Origin: Sphaeramia orbicularis
Lineage: Eukaryota > Chordata > Actinopteri > Kurtiformes > Apogonidae
DNA length: 64,000 nucleotides
Assembly: GCF_902148855.1 (NCBI RefSeq)
Contig: NC_043962.1
Location: 29,453,964 to 29,517,963, forward strand
Reading direction: 5' to 3'
Numbering within the stretch: position 1 is the stretch's first letter; every line of letters starts with the position of its first letter. The notes under the pieces were generated by a model. The model was not told the origin of the DNA. It did no database searches and saw only the letters and a list, made by a program, of their open reading frames with translations. The position numbers were made by a program, and so were the translations under genes. Positions 1 through 11,910 of this stretch are shown here, piece by piece.

Positions 1-120
1 AATTATTTAAATATCTGAACTACAGTGCAATTCTCAGAACAAGAACATTATGTTGGTAAATTGACAGGAAATCAGACACTCCCTCCTTAGAAAAAAAAAA
101 AAAGTAAAAAAAAAAAAAAA

Positions 121-602
121 ATGAATGGCTCTTTACAAAGACTCGGTTCCCATCGTTCATTTCAAAGAGCCGTTCAAAAGATTCGATTTGTTTGTGAATG
201 TCACATCACTAGTGATTAATCAAAATAAATAAAATGTTATTTCATAAGAAAATGTTTTATTTTCTTCTTCATTTTTAGGCTACAGACTAGTCCACATAAT
301 GTACTGTGATGTTTTTGGTCCGATTTCAGCATTTGCCTAATGTCACCTCTCATGTCATGTATTTGGCCCACACATTTGGACTAACTATTCTTTTTTATGT
401 TAAGATAATATTTACTGCCGCGCCGGTTAAACACCTTTAAAATGTAATGTCAATCATCACATGTAGCCTGTTTAGTCATTAAAACACTGGTGTTTCAAAA
501 TAACGCAAAAAACATAAAAGAGCCAGTCTTTTGAATGGCTCTTTTCAGTGAACGGCTCCTGATTGAACGGCTCCCTTCAAAGAGCCAAAAGTCCCATCAC
601 TA
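121..602. mobile_element. hAT-like non-autonomous DNA transposon fragment
   Basis: Both ends carry the same gapped inverted motif built from 'gaacggctc' and 'aagagcc' units: copies near 123-172 and again, inverted and denser, at 518-590. The right end finishes 'cccatcacta', the typical terminal sequence of a common fish hAT MITE family that starts TAGTGATGGG. The left end runs into an A-rich tract, so no target-site duplication could be confirmed. No transposase coding is visible. The family name is by recall, not by search. Confidence 0.5.
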
Positions 603-663
603 GAAATAATTACAAGTCGAACATTTCATTCCTAAACACTGAATATTTACTTTCTCTAAAAAG

Positions 664-706
664 TACACACACACACACACACATATATATATACGTATAT
701 ATATAC

Positions 707-783
<77 letters not shown>
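664..783. repeat. Compound (AC)n/(AT)n microsatellite
   Basis: Runs of AC, then AT, AC again and a long AT block are read directly. The open reading frames across it on both strands are artefacts of the repeat. Confidence 0.97.
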
Positions 784-785
<2 letters not shown>

Positions 786-862
786 GGCATCTTTGTGTAA
801 TGAGGGGGTTTGTAAGTAGGATCATGTTTCTATTAGACGCAACAATTTTCCACAGTAAAATA

Positions 863-1053
863 CACTGTTATTCATAAAGTTAGAATGAGATATTCTCCTC
901 ATGAAATGATCGTGAAACTGTGATTTATTCTTAATAAAATGTAACTGGGATTCAGTATATAATAATTGCATCTGTTCAAAGTATATTACTGATGTGTATT
1001 AAAAGAGGAATGTATGTGGAAACAAAATTATTCCAATTTTATGGACAACAGTG
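863..1053. mobile_element. 191-bp Tc1/mariner-type MITE, copy 1
   Basis: Imperfect terminal inverted repeats begin CACTGTT and continue through CATAAA.TT.GAAT at both ends. TA dinucleotides flank the element at 861-862 and 1054-1055. The interior matches, on the opposite strand, the element at 62162-62365, including a shared internal 'gatttattcttaata' segment. It is too short to code for protein. It lies just beyond the 3' end of the paracaspase gene. Confidence 0.8.
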
Positions 1054-1132
1054 TAGTATTAGTAAGTATTTGTATAAATGTATTTGATAACATTGCAGAA
1101 AAAAGACACTGAATAATGATAAAGTAGTAGTC

Positions 1133-1138
1133 TTTATT
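1133..1138 (-). terminator. Polyadenylation signal for the paracaspase gene
   Basis: AATAAA on the minus strand, about 270 bp past the stop codon of the MALT1-family gene. It is the first canonical signal downstream. Cleavage site inferred only. Confidence 0.55.
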
Positions 1139-1409
1139 TGATAAATTATTGACAGTAATTGTCTAGGCCAGCCAGCTTGCCAGATACAAAAGTGTCATCT
1201 TTTCATTATTACATTTATTCTGAAAATCACTGGTTAGCAAAAGTAAGTGTTAATGTTTCATAAGTGTTGAGCTAAAAATTTTAAGTTGCTTTCTCAAACC
1301 AATCACAAAAGCACAAATATCATTCACTCATTCTTCATTCATTCATCCATTGCAACAAAGTCGATGCATGATTAGGTACTGGTAAATACAGTAATAGGAC
1401 CAGAAAAAT

Positions 1410-4400
1410 CTAATGCTGAAGAGTGAAGCTGTGCAGTTCATTTTCATCATTCTCCTCTGGTTCATTGCGCCTCCAAACTGCAGCTTTTGCAGCACATTCT
1501 GCCTTTCTTGTAAATGGCCGACCTGGACCAGCCTGGGTCTGGTGTAACGGTGGTTTGCTGCGTGCGATGTTACCCATGCTTTGGGGAGAAGCGCTTTGTT
1601 GTTTCTTGGCAGCTGCTCCATGATTTCTCTTGTACAGTTTACAGGATGCCACCAGAGGCTTTCCAATGTCCAACTGTTGGCTTTCTGTCTGGCGCATCTT
1701 ATTGTCCGTATGTGTATAGTGTAGATCCACCTTGATGACTAGTGATTCCTAATTAAAAAAAAAAACAAATGTGTTTTATATTTTCTTTTATACATGTTCT
1801 TAGTTTACTTGCTTTTACACAGAAACAGTGATGAGACACACAAACACACCTTCAGTTTCTGAAGAGCACAGAGTTGCAAAGTAGAATCTGGGTTTTCAGA
1901 TTCCTTGAACAGAAGACTGTCCATATCCTCTGACCTTCCAGGTCCTGAAAATATATCCTCCATTGGCTGAGGATTCAGAGAGAGGAAATTTTATTAGCAC
2001 AATTAGTTTCCTGTATCAAAACATTATAAATCCATTACCTCATGAATTTACGATGTGTTGGCACTAAAGGTTTCTCAGTAAATTAGCCACTAGATGTCAG
2101 TGTAGTCTGTCAGGCTGATATTGATAATATCAGCGCTTTACACAAGAATGTAACTGATTACTATCACTGCTTCCTGCTTTGTTTTTTTCTGTGGTTGCAG
2201 CAGGCTGGAAGCCCATATAAGGGCAGAACTTCCTCAAACATATGAAACACGGGGGTGAATGGTCATCATTGAGAAACTCCTGCTGGCTAATGGAAACTAA
2301 CAGCATGCTGTGGTGAGCCACATGGAATTTATGATGTGTTTAACAGTGTTAAAAGTTTATACTCTGAAATTAGTGAGGATTGCAAGACATGCAGAAAGAG
2401 TGAATGGGTTATGCACGAATGTAAACATTATTTTTCTGTGAATAGTACAATTATTTATGTTTTGTGTTGTGTATGCGTCAAAAATGAGAGAGATGTAAAA
2501 TTTCACAGTATAAAACCTTTGTGTGGTTGTAAAATGTGAAAAATTAAAAAAAAATATTTACAGGTATGCTACTCAGAGTGACGGTGCAGTCCTGGGTTCG
2601 AGGGCCTGTTTTCTTCACAGATGCAAAAGCCAACATGACATTGGAAAATAAAGCTGAGAAGCTGACTTCCACTTCTACTCCACAAAGAAACTTCAGTCGT
2701 TTTTGCCTTGGTAGCTCTGTAAGGAGATATTACACAAATTTTTTAAAAATAAAAATAAATAAATACTCGAAAATAATGTGATTCAAGGTAGTTTAACTTT
2801 GACTCTTACATTGCATTATTACGCAGTATTAAGTTAAGGAGACAGAGCTACTGATTTTACAGTTCAAGTGACAAACCACATTAGGGACTTTCAGGCCCGC
2901 TGTTAATTTAAGCAGCAGACTTCTATCTTTAATCGCACTTGATGGAGAAATAGCCCACAGTGAAAAGGTTCCATTTAAAAAAGTGTAAAGTCAATTTGAG
3001 GAAGCTGTCAAAAAGGATTTCCTTTTATCAAACAGGAATATACACATAATTAAGTGTAGTTCCCTTTTTAATTGACAGCAAATAATGATTGCGTGTTGAA
3101 TGGTGGTGAAAATATATTAAAAGACAATGCGTTGTCCTGGTTTGTCACATGCTGAGGAGTAGGAGGCGTGTGGAAAAAGGAACTGACCTGTTATACACAA
3201 ACACAACTTTTGTGGTATTTTTAACTCACCATTTGCTTGCCTCCAACAGACGTCTCGCAGGTGTAGTTCCCTTGTGTGACCGGCGGTTGGGACTGGATCT
3301 GCAAGTGAACGGGGTTCCTTCAGGGTGTGTTTGATCTCTACTGCTTGCTTGCCTGTGACCAGAGGGTCTCTGCCTAGATCTGTTTCAAAGACAAAGGTCA
3401 AGAAGTGAAGGTGAGTATGATCTCTTGAAGTCCATGAAGGAAAATTCTAGGAAAGCTAGTAGGTCATGAATTTCTAAAATCTTTACAAAAACCACCAACC
3501 ACGATAACTCATGCACTCACAGTCTATGTTTGTGGAGCTGCCTGACTTTTGCAATAGCTGTGTGTTAGGAATGAGTGACATACAAACAATAATTAATCAG
3601 ATTCACATGATTGAATTTGAGGAACTTAGGAAAATCTAACAAATGATTTAATAATATTCATGGTAATTGAATTATTTGGGGGAAACCCATTTTCACAGTA
3701 AATACAGCACAGGAAAATATAAGAATTTGATGTAGTTTTTGTTGTTGTTTTAATGTTTGTCTTTTAACAGAGTTTATACAAGCTGTCTTCATTGTATTAG
3801 GGATACGGAAGATGCAGTTCATCTCCTTTTGCCATTTCACCCAGATAACACAAACAAAAGGTGATTTCAAATGTTGTATCTCTGTTCTCTTTAAAGTAAA
3901 GATACATGGTATATTTTAAGATTTCCATAATCAGTGCTTAATTTCTTATCTAAAAATATGTCTACAGACACACTGTGCTGTCAGCAGGGTTTCGTGTCCT
4001 GGCAGCGCTGATTTGTGAGTGAACCCATGAGAGCACTAGCAGGGGGTGTGCAAACGGCGGAGCAGCTGTCTCGCCCTCTGCAGCTCTCAGGTTTCTTGCT
4101 GTTCTCTAGCCAACAGTGTGAATTTCCAAAGAATGAGGTCACATTCTAATGCAACTGTGAAAAATTATTCTACCAGAGACCCATCAACAGAAAAACACAC
4201 TCTCATCACAGGCCAACTGTATAAGTCCCCACCCCTGCTCAGAAACAACGACACCTACTAAAATGAGTTGCCAGTAAAACATGTCTGCATACCTCCCGGA
4301 CAAACCAAAGAACAACCTGTTCTCTTTAGATCTGTTTACCCTGGATCTCCAAGAACTGTCTCTTTAATATTTGACTATAAATTACAAACAGATGTTAGAG

Positions 4401-7400
4401 AGTTTTTTTTTTACTAAGTGCATTTGAAGGCAGTTTCTATTTAAGACTCAAACACTGATGCTGTTAGTCATAAATACTTCGTCTCAACAATAAATATCAT
4501 GTACAGTATAAAAAAATATATAAATATCCTTTAAGTTACACCATCCTTTGCTATTACTTTTTTGATTGATATGTAATGCTAGATTCATCAGTCTAACCTC
4601 AAACAAAAAAACAAATTAAAAGAACAAATCATTTTATGACATACTTACCCTCAGACACCTTCTCCAACACATGTGTGACTTTCTCAGGCAATAGGATGTA
4701 CTTGTTCAGGTACTTAGTGAAAATTCCGGTACTTTTTCCACCATCCTGGACCTCAAAAGCCTCAGCATCTTCACATCTGTGTTAAAAGATTGAAAGGAAA
4801 CATTGCATACATTTTGTTTTGTTTTACGTGTATGTATTTATTTCACAGTATTTTATAATATATTTACTCTTTGAAAATATTAGTAAGTTTAATATCTAAC
4901 GCTAATTGCCAAAATTATGAATCAAAAATCAATAGTTAGGTTAGGTACTAGATATACAAGAATAATAAAGTATTTGTGAGTGAAAAATGTAATGTACATA
5001 CGTGGCATAACCATAAACATTATTTCCACTGGGTTGCAAGGGCATGATGGCTGAAGGTATGCATCCTGGTTGTACCTTATGTAAGTTTTGAAAAGAATGA
5101 AACCATTAAAACAAATTTAAAAAATCAACAGATATGACACTTTCTGCTATGTATGATCCCTATACAATGGTAAAAATCGATGTAACTATATATCACTAAA
5201 ATTCCAAACTCTATTTACCATTTTCTACAGGTATCCAAGAGGATTACACTCAGTGCTGTTCGTCTTTCCTGCATGCTGTGCATAATCCTCTGCACACAGA
5301 CACAGTTTTCAGGTCGATATGGTTGTGGAGCATCAACAGCTACCAAGTAATTCCTCCCAGCACGCTCATACCCATGGCCTGCATAGTAGAAAAGGCCTGT
5401 CGAAGACGAGGAAAATACATTTAGATCAACTGCAAAGCCATTAAACATTGTGACAGATTTGGTTCCTTGTGCATGCATTACAATGTTTCAAAACATCACA
5501 TAAGAATTCTCGGTTTTCTGTTTTAGGTCAATATTTCACAACAGAGAACAGTAACCAGATGTTATCTTTATAATACAGTACAACATATTTGTTATCATTG
5601 TTTCGTCATTGTTTGATGATATCACCTCTTCAGAACATACCACTAACTTAGTAGTTTATAGCTCTGGTTATTAATCATTGACTGTATTCATATACACAAT
5701 ACGATTATTGCACAACACTGTGTAATGTATTGCAAATTTAGAATGAAAGTAAATTGACAGTTTGCCTGAGTACAAATTTATGCAAATCTATTCTCTAAAT
5801 TGCATTATAGTCAAACCTGAGAGGGCCTATTTGTTCTACCACTTATCTTTCCTCACAGCAACACCTACGTGTAAACCAAGATATGTATAAGGGAACTGTG
5901 GGTTCGTGACCCATGAGAATGACAGATAAGGGTGACAAAATGTGACAAAGGAAGTTATATTGTAATATTTCAGAACATACAGGGTGGGGAAGCAAAATTT
6001 ACAATGAACATTTAGTTGTTTTTTCTCAGCAGGCACTACGTCAATTGTTTTAAAACCAAACATATATTGATGTCATAATCATACCTAACACTATTCATAC
6101 CTTTTCAGAAACTTTTGCCCATATGAGTAATCAGGAAAGCAAATGTCAAAGAGTGTGTGATTTGCTGAATGCACTCGTCACACCAAAGGAGATTTCAAAA
6201 GTAGTTGGAGTGTCCATAAAGACTGTTTATAATGTAAAGAAGAGAATGACTATGAGCAAAACTATTACGAGAAAGTCTGGAAGATACTATTAAAGAAGAA
6301 TGGGAGAAGTTGTCACCCCAATATTTGAGGAACACTTGCGCAAGTTTCAGGAAGCGTGTGAAGGCAGTTATTGAGCAAGAAGGAGGACACATAGAATAAA
6401 AACATTTTCTATTATGTCCATTTTCTTGTGGCAAATAAATTCTCATGACTTTCAATAAACTAATTGGTCATACATTGTCTTTCAATCCCTGCCTCAAAAT
6501 ATTGTAAATTTTGCTTCCCCACCCTGTAGATGTGTCTGTATCAACATTTCTCAGAGGACAAAAGCAGATATTACATACAAGCATGACATATGACATTTAT
6601 AACACATGTCATAAATGCCCAATTACTGAATGCTATAACACACAAAGACTAGAGGAAAATTACACTCACCATAAACCCCTCTGTCAAGGAGTTGAATGAA
6701 CTTGTCAATAGCAGCCAGCATCTCATCCCTGGTGAGATCCAGAAGGGAAACCACTCTGAAGCCAAGCTGCTGCAGGAGGTTGGACAGCTCATGTACATCC
6801 ATAACGGGTGCCATCAAGCCAGGATGGTTTGCGTAATTCAAGTTACCAATGAGTAAGGCAACTTTATCAGAAGCTAAAAGAAAATCCAAGTAGGTGAGTA
6901 AATATAGCGTGGGGAAATTCTATTAATAGTTTTCCTCTCCAGCTGACTAAAAATAGCTAGTTGAGTACATTTTTTTCCATTAAACTGTACCTGTGGGCGC
7001 TGTAGGAGGCTGTTGAACAATTTGCACTAGAAGATAAAAAAACAGTACACAGTTAGCATCAGTGTTAAAACATCCTATCTCAACACCTTTTTTTTTTTGT
7101 TAAATCACAGTACATACTACAACACTGGTTACATAAATGGCAAATCGGAGAAACACTGTAAGCTAGTTTCACTTTACATCTCTTTCGTGTTATGTGTTTA
7201 AGGCTCTACCAAGTACTATTTGGAACCTAACAACTTCCTTTTAGTGTGTAGAAATGGGAAAGTACCTCCAGTCAGCATAATGGAAAAAAAGCCTGAGTAC
7301 TAAATCAGTGGGATGACAGGAGTGTGAAGAAAAAAAATTTTTTAGACTTTTTTTTTCTCTCTACACTACCTTTTGGTCAGAAATGCAGGTGATAAACTCA

Positions 7401-9397
7401 AAGAACAATAAACTTGTGAAACTTACAAATGTATTTTTACAGAGCTGATGAAAGGAGTTTCAGTCATGACTTACCAATGTCAACATCGGCCGGTTCAGAC
7501 CATCTCTCTTCTAGCACATTAGAAACTGAGCACAGGTATGATCCTTTATGTGCAGCTGCTGCATGGTCAATCTGCAGATAAACACACACTATATCACATT
7601 CCTGCTATTGTTTTAGTCACGGACTTCTATGTTTATGACTAAAATTGATGATTGAATTATATGAATGGTGATGGGTGTGTTATTGTGAAGCACTTAAATT
7701 ATGGCAAACAGACTGATAGCACAATGTAAATAATCACTGTCAGCACAGAGGTAAGTAAACAGTCATTTTTTTTCCCTCACCTGCAGTGTGTCACTAGTCT
7801 TGTCATGCAGTGCCTGTCCATTTCTGTACCACTGATAGCGAGGAGCAGGGATTCCAAAGGCAGAACAGCAGAGAGTAAGTTTGGCACCAGGACGAACCGT
7901 TTGGGATTTAGGGTTGATAGCAATGTGGAGCTCACCCTGCCAGTGTAACGGCAACCCTGATGGTGTTTGGAAAGAAAGAGGTGGTGTTAAAACACAGCAA
8001 AAATGTGACAGTAATTATTAAGTCAAGCATTAGTAACACATAGCTGTAAAAATCAGTACAAAATCAGGACATCACAACACAACAACAGCATGAATTTACA
8101 CAGCAATGGTGCAAATACCTGATTTATCAATGTCCAACACCTTCACTTTCACCCAGTCACTGAACACACAGTTACAAAAATGGTCATTGACTCTGCACAC
8201 ATAGAGCTGAGTTCTTTGAGGTGTGATGGTAAGGTCTGCTTGGGTGCCACCAGGTACCTTCAAAAAATAAAACAATCATAAACATACATATGAGGCAAAA
8301 GATCAAATATAAGGCTCTACATCACCACAAGTTTGGACTTTTAAGCCTATTTTTTCTTTAATTTCTTACATATATTTCACATATTGTCAAGAAACAGCTA
8401 TGCACAAAAATAAAACAAATCACAACACCTAGTAAGCACACCCCTACAGTATTTATGAACAGGTGAAAGCAAATAAATATATGTATCTTTAAACAAACTT
8501 TACGTTTTGTTGTTATTAGAAAGTCCACATACCTCTGTTTCATCATCAGTGAACCACTGGTAATTTAATACACCTGTGCCCTCAGCACGGACTCTGAGAG
8601 TCACCTGATGATTGACAGGTACACACACAGACACAGGATGGCGAACGATGACAATGTCTGAAACACAATCAAATGAAAATCTCAGTCACCTGTGAAAATG
8701 CATTGTGTCTATTTGGAAATACATTTTGTGGTTGCTAATAAATAGATTTCATTAGATTACAGTACCTCTGATCATCATTGGAAAAGGTTTGGTTCCAGTC
8801 ATAAGCACATCTTCTAGTTGTTGGTGATCTGTGAGTGAGACATTCAATGACCAGAAACAAATTTAGTTAAAACCTCATCCCGCTTATTACACCTGCATAA
8901 AGAAAACATTATGACATTAATGACGTTAGGAAATCAGTGTAAATCTGAAATCAAGCTCAAACTTCCATCAAACATTACGGACACAAAAATGTGTTTCTAT
9001 GGCCAACACTAAGTTCTGATTTCCCCTCAAGGCAGCTGTTACATTTACAGGATAGTTCTCTAAAAGTACGCTATTACGGACACAAAAATGTGTCTCTGTG
9101 GCCAACACTAAGTTCTGATTTCCCCTGAAGGCAGCTGTTACATTTACAGGATAGTTCTCTAAAAGTACGCTATTTAAGTAACTTGTAAAATCTCGACTGT
9201 TACCTAGAATGACCACAAACACAAGTTTTAGTGCATACCAGCCGTCAGCTTCGTCTTAGTCGAGCAGCTGTGAGATTATGTTTTTCTTCTCTGAATCTTC
9301 ATAATTTAATGGACCCAGCACTTCCCTTTCCCGGAACACACACCCCGCACACACACACATCACCGTAAAGTCTGTATGAGAGGAGCATCGCGTCCAT
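1410..9397 (-). CDS. malt1-like: MALT1-family paracaspase (likely PCASP2/PCASP3-type paralogue)
   Basis: Cysteine protease and scaffold of CARD-BCL10-MALT1 type signalling to NF-kB. Exons, 5' to 3': 9364-9397 (tentative start), 8766-8828, 8533-8657, 8119-8257, 7781-7956, 7475-7571, 6991-7026, 6670-6873, 5219-5396, 5002-5075, 4649-4776, 3230-3379, 2562-2716, 1850-1966, 1410-1748; about 671 aa. Order: two Ig domains (8657-7475), caspase-like domain (6873-4649) with catalytic His in YAGHGYE and Cys in LLDTCRKW, then an Ig3-like domain that keeps the Trp equivalent to human W580. No death-domain exon is visible upstream of Ig1, unlike human MALT1. The start ATG at 9397 is chosen because its 11 codons splice in phase to 8828. 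The exon 5002-5075 is one base out of frame with its upstream neighbour (see findings). Orthology to MALT1 itself versus PCASP2/3 is inferred from neighbours. Confidence 0.9.
5980..6526. mobile_element. Internally deleted Tc1/mariner (IS630) transposon
   Basis: Perfect 26-bp terminal inverted repeats starting CAGGGTGGGGAAGC, flanked by TA at 5978-5979 and 6527-6528. On the plus strand an ATG at 6123 opens a transposase N-terminus with a helix-turn-helix (ISKVVGVSIKTVYNVKKR). Near the right end lies the family's C-terminal tail (RKRVKAVIEQEGGHIE, then stop). The catalytic DDE core between them is missing, so this is a deletion derivative that would need outside transposase. It sits in the paracaspase intron between exons 6670-6873 and 5219-5396, and its perfect repeats suggest a fairly recent insertion. 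Confidence 0.93.
8974..9171. repeat. Tandem duplication, two 99-bp units
   Basis: Units 8974-9072 and 9073-9171 begin ATTACGGACAC and differ at only three positions by eye (about 97% identity). They lie in the presumed first intron of the paracaspase gene. The long minus-strand reading frame across both has no ATG and is treated as an artefact of the duplication. Confidence 0.95.
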
Positions 9398-11342
9398 CAG
9401 AACCACAGTGACATTTAATAAATATTTCAGGAACGGAGGTGTACTTTGACTTTAGCAACATATTTAAACAAAACACATAAACCAAGTTATAAAACAATAA
9501 TTTACCTTTGCCTTTTTCATTTATGTAAAATAGGGTCAAACTTGACCAATTTTTCAGTCATTACGGTAATGAGCACCGTAGCCTCTTATTACACCATCAG
9601 GGTGCTGAAACATTCTGGTTTATGCCACAGCTGCCCTAACAGAACAGCTATGGTGATTACCACAATCATATTTCATTTTATGTTTCTGTAATAGTTAACA
9701 CCAGTGTGCAGAAGTTCTTTAACCAAAATGATACACTGGTCTGCTATTTATTTATTTATTTATTTATTTATCTTTAGAAATAATCTACCTCAGGTTAAAT
9801 GTGATAAATCTTACATATTTAATCAGATGAATTGGAAAACAAATGATGTTTTCAATGTATATGATTAAGTGTTATTACACACATATATTGCTTTATGTGC
9901 ATTTATACATAACTTTATAAATCTGTGCAGACAATGTTTTGAAGTAGATCTGTGGCTCTGAGAGGAAAATTTATTTTATGTAAAACCCATTTTCTTGTTA
10001 TTTCTCAGAATTCACTTTTTGACCCAAGACTGTATCTTGGAAACTACAGCCAGCCATCATTTTAACTTAATTTATTTTATTATTAGTGACTCAAATTGGT
10101 AAAGTTTCAAAGTTTCACTTGTTTTATTCTGGGGACATTTTACTTGTAGACAGTGATATTTTTAATGCTAAAATATTATTATTATTATTATTATTATTAT
10201 ATTATTATTATTATTATTATTATTATTATGTTCAAATGTACTTTTATACTAGAAACTTTTTTTTTTTTTAATTTAAAACATTATTTCTTGATTAAGGTAT
10301 CAAATTATAGTTATTTATTGCTATTTACTTTACTATAGTTAGACTTGTTTATTTACCTGAACAGAAAAAGTATTTTTACTGGTTGAATGTTATAAGCTGA
10401 ATGTTGATTCATTTTCTGACTTCTCAGAGAAGCCCAGTGAGTCGGCTCAAATTTGGGGATAAAAAGGTGAATTCAGTCTGAATTCCTCATTCCTGTTTCA
10501 AAATGGTAAAAATGTTGAGAGCTCATTGGAAATGAAATAGCCCACATTAAAGTACATCATGATACCGGATGGTCCCTGAGACACGTGATAAAAGGCGGTC
10601 TAATAAATTTGTTAAGCGCTGTATGCAAATTCAGTTTAGTCATATATAGATGTACTTGAAGTATTTATGGATCCTGAGCACAGTTTTGTTTAATAGCCTG
10701 CATTATTTATTAAGCATTACACATGTGTATCAAAGTCTTACAAGTATACTTTTTGTTACAGTATTAATATTCTCCTCTTTTTATTATTTTTTTTTTTTTA
10801 CATTACATATAAACAAAAAAAAAAACTATGGTTGCAGTTTGACCATGTTTTCATTTTGTTGAAGCTACATCACTCAGCCAAAGCTCAGATTTTGTCAGCT
10901 GAGCCTGTTTTTGATTATTTGACATGAAATGTGAGCAGCAAGTGGGTCACCGTGTTTTGGACCATGTGTTGCAATCCAAAGTTGAGGGGGCTGTCCTCTA
11001 GCAACTCTTAGCAAATCACAGACCGTAGACCATAGGCCAGCATCAGCTAGTTCACTTTCTACAAGCTCATTTTGCATGTTCACATCAAACCCACAACAGT
11101 GTGGTTACCAAGATGGGATATTTTCGGCTTTGTAAGATGGATCAAAAAGTGAGGTTATGAGCATGACTTTTGATTATGTGGTTTTTTTTTATATATATAT
11201 AATATTTATTTATTTATTACAAATATGACTTAGATCAAATGTTGATTTCTGCTTGGTAATGAATTTAATTTTGATGTTCTTTACAAGTCTAATGTCTAGT
11301 TTCGGAAAATCTGATGTGCTCTGACATCTATTTGTAGACCTG
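9398..11342. other. Intergenic stretch between two divergently transcribed genes
   Basis: AT-rich DNA between the 5' ends of the paracaspase (minus) and alpk3 (plus). It holds a (TTTA)n run near 9746-9770, an ATT microsatellite at 10173-10229 and several homopolymer tracts. The 62-codon minus-strand frame at 10895-11083 shows no domain I recognise and no splice context. No death-domain-like coding was found here. Confidence 0.7.
10173..10229. repeat. (ATT)n microsatellite
   Basis: Uninterrupted trinucleotide run except for one slip; read directly. Confidence 0.97.
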
Positions 11343-11352
11343 CTATAAATAG
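11343..11352 (+). promoter_or_regulatory. Perfect MEF2 site that also reads as a TATA box (CTATAAATAG)
   Basis: CTATAAATAG fits the MEF2 consensus CTA(A/T)4TAG exactly and contains TATAAAT. It lies about 45-60 bp upstream of the first predicted alpk3 5' exon. alpk3 is a heart and skeletal muscle gene, so a MEF2-type core promoter makes biological sense. Function is inferred from sequence and position. Confidence 0.6.
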
Positions 11353-11398
11353 GCCCCTTCTGGCAACACATGCTTGTCTATGATAGGCAGTTACAGAG

Positions 11399-11910
11399 AT
11401 GTTCTTCACAGGCTCAGGCTCTCAAAGCAACACTGAGGACACCTTAATGGTAAGTGAAAACATATTACACTAAGTCTGATGTTAACCAAGAGACACCTGA
11501 GGTTTATGCAGAGCTCTTCTAAGTTTATAGCATGTCGTGAGTCTGTGTTTGACCACTAACAGCCCTTCCACAACCTGATAGCTGATCCTATTTATAACGT
11601 CCTCCAATGCAAGTTCTGTGCCTGTTGAGAAAGGACAAGGATTGACTATGACCTGTTTCTGAGTTTGTGTGAGCAAAATAAGTACTGCTTACGTTGATGT
11701 TTCGTTCACTTTTTTCTTATAGTTACATTTGAATTACTTAAGAGTGCTTTTTTTTTTCTTTTCCAGGGGCACTATAGGCGTAGCCCAACTTGGACACAGA
11801 ACCACTGGACTGAAAACGTGTTGAACATTTTTAATTTTCCTTGGATAATAAGTTTTGCTTCAGTGGACAATGACCTCCAGAAGGCCAATGACTCGCACTT
11901 TTTCCGGTAA
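11399..11910 (+). other. Spliced upstream ORF overlapping the alpk3 start
   Basis: An ATG at 11399 opens a frame that reads to a donor after 11449 (ATG|GTAAGT), resumes after an acceptor at 11767 and ends at a TAA at 11908-11910. That is 40 bp past the alpk3 initiator at 11870 and in a different frame. The peptide shows no known domain, so I treat this as 5' UTR with a possible translational brake rather than a gene. Confidence 0.4.

Noticed and set aside
563-877. 104-codon plus-strand frame and its minus-strand shadow
   Set aside because: Produced by the AC/AT microsatellite (Thr-His and Ile-Tyr repeats); no coding character.
8968-9222. 84-codon minus-strand frame that repeats itself
   Set aside because: No ATG start and explained by the 99-bp tandem duplication in an intron.
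1410-9397. Straight assignment of the first gene as malt1
   Set aside because: Linkage to alpk3/znf592 and no visible death domain favour the extra vertebrate paracaspase paralogue; kept as MALT1-family.
10895-11083. 62-codon minus-strand frame considered as a missing paracaspase death-domain exon
   Set aside because: No similarity to a death domain by eye and no suitable splice sites in phase.
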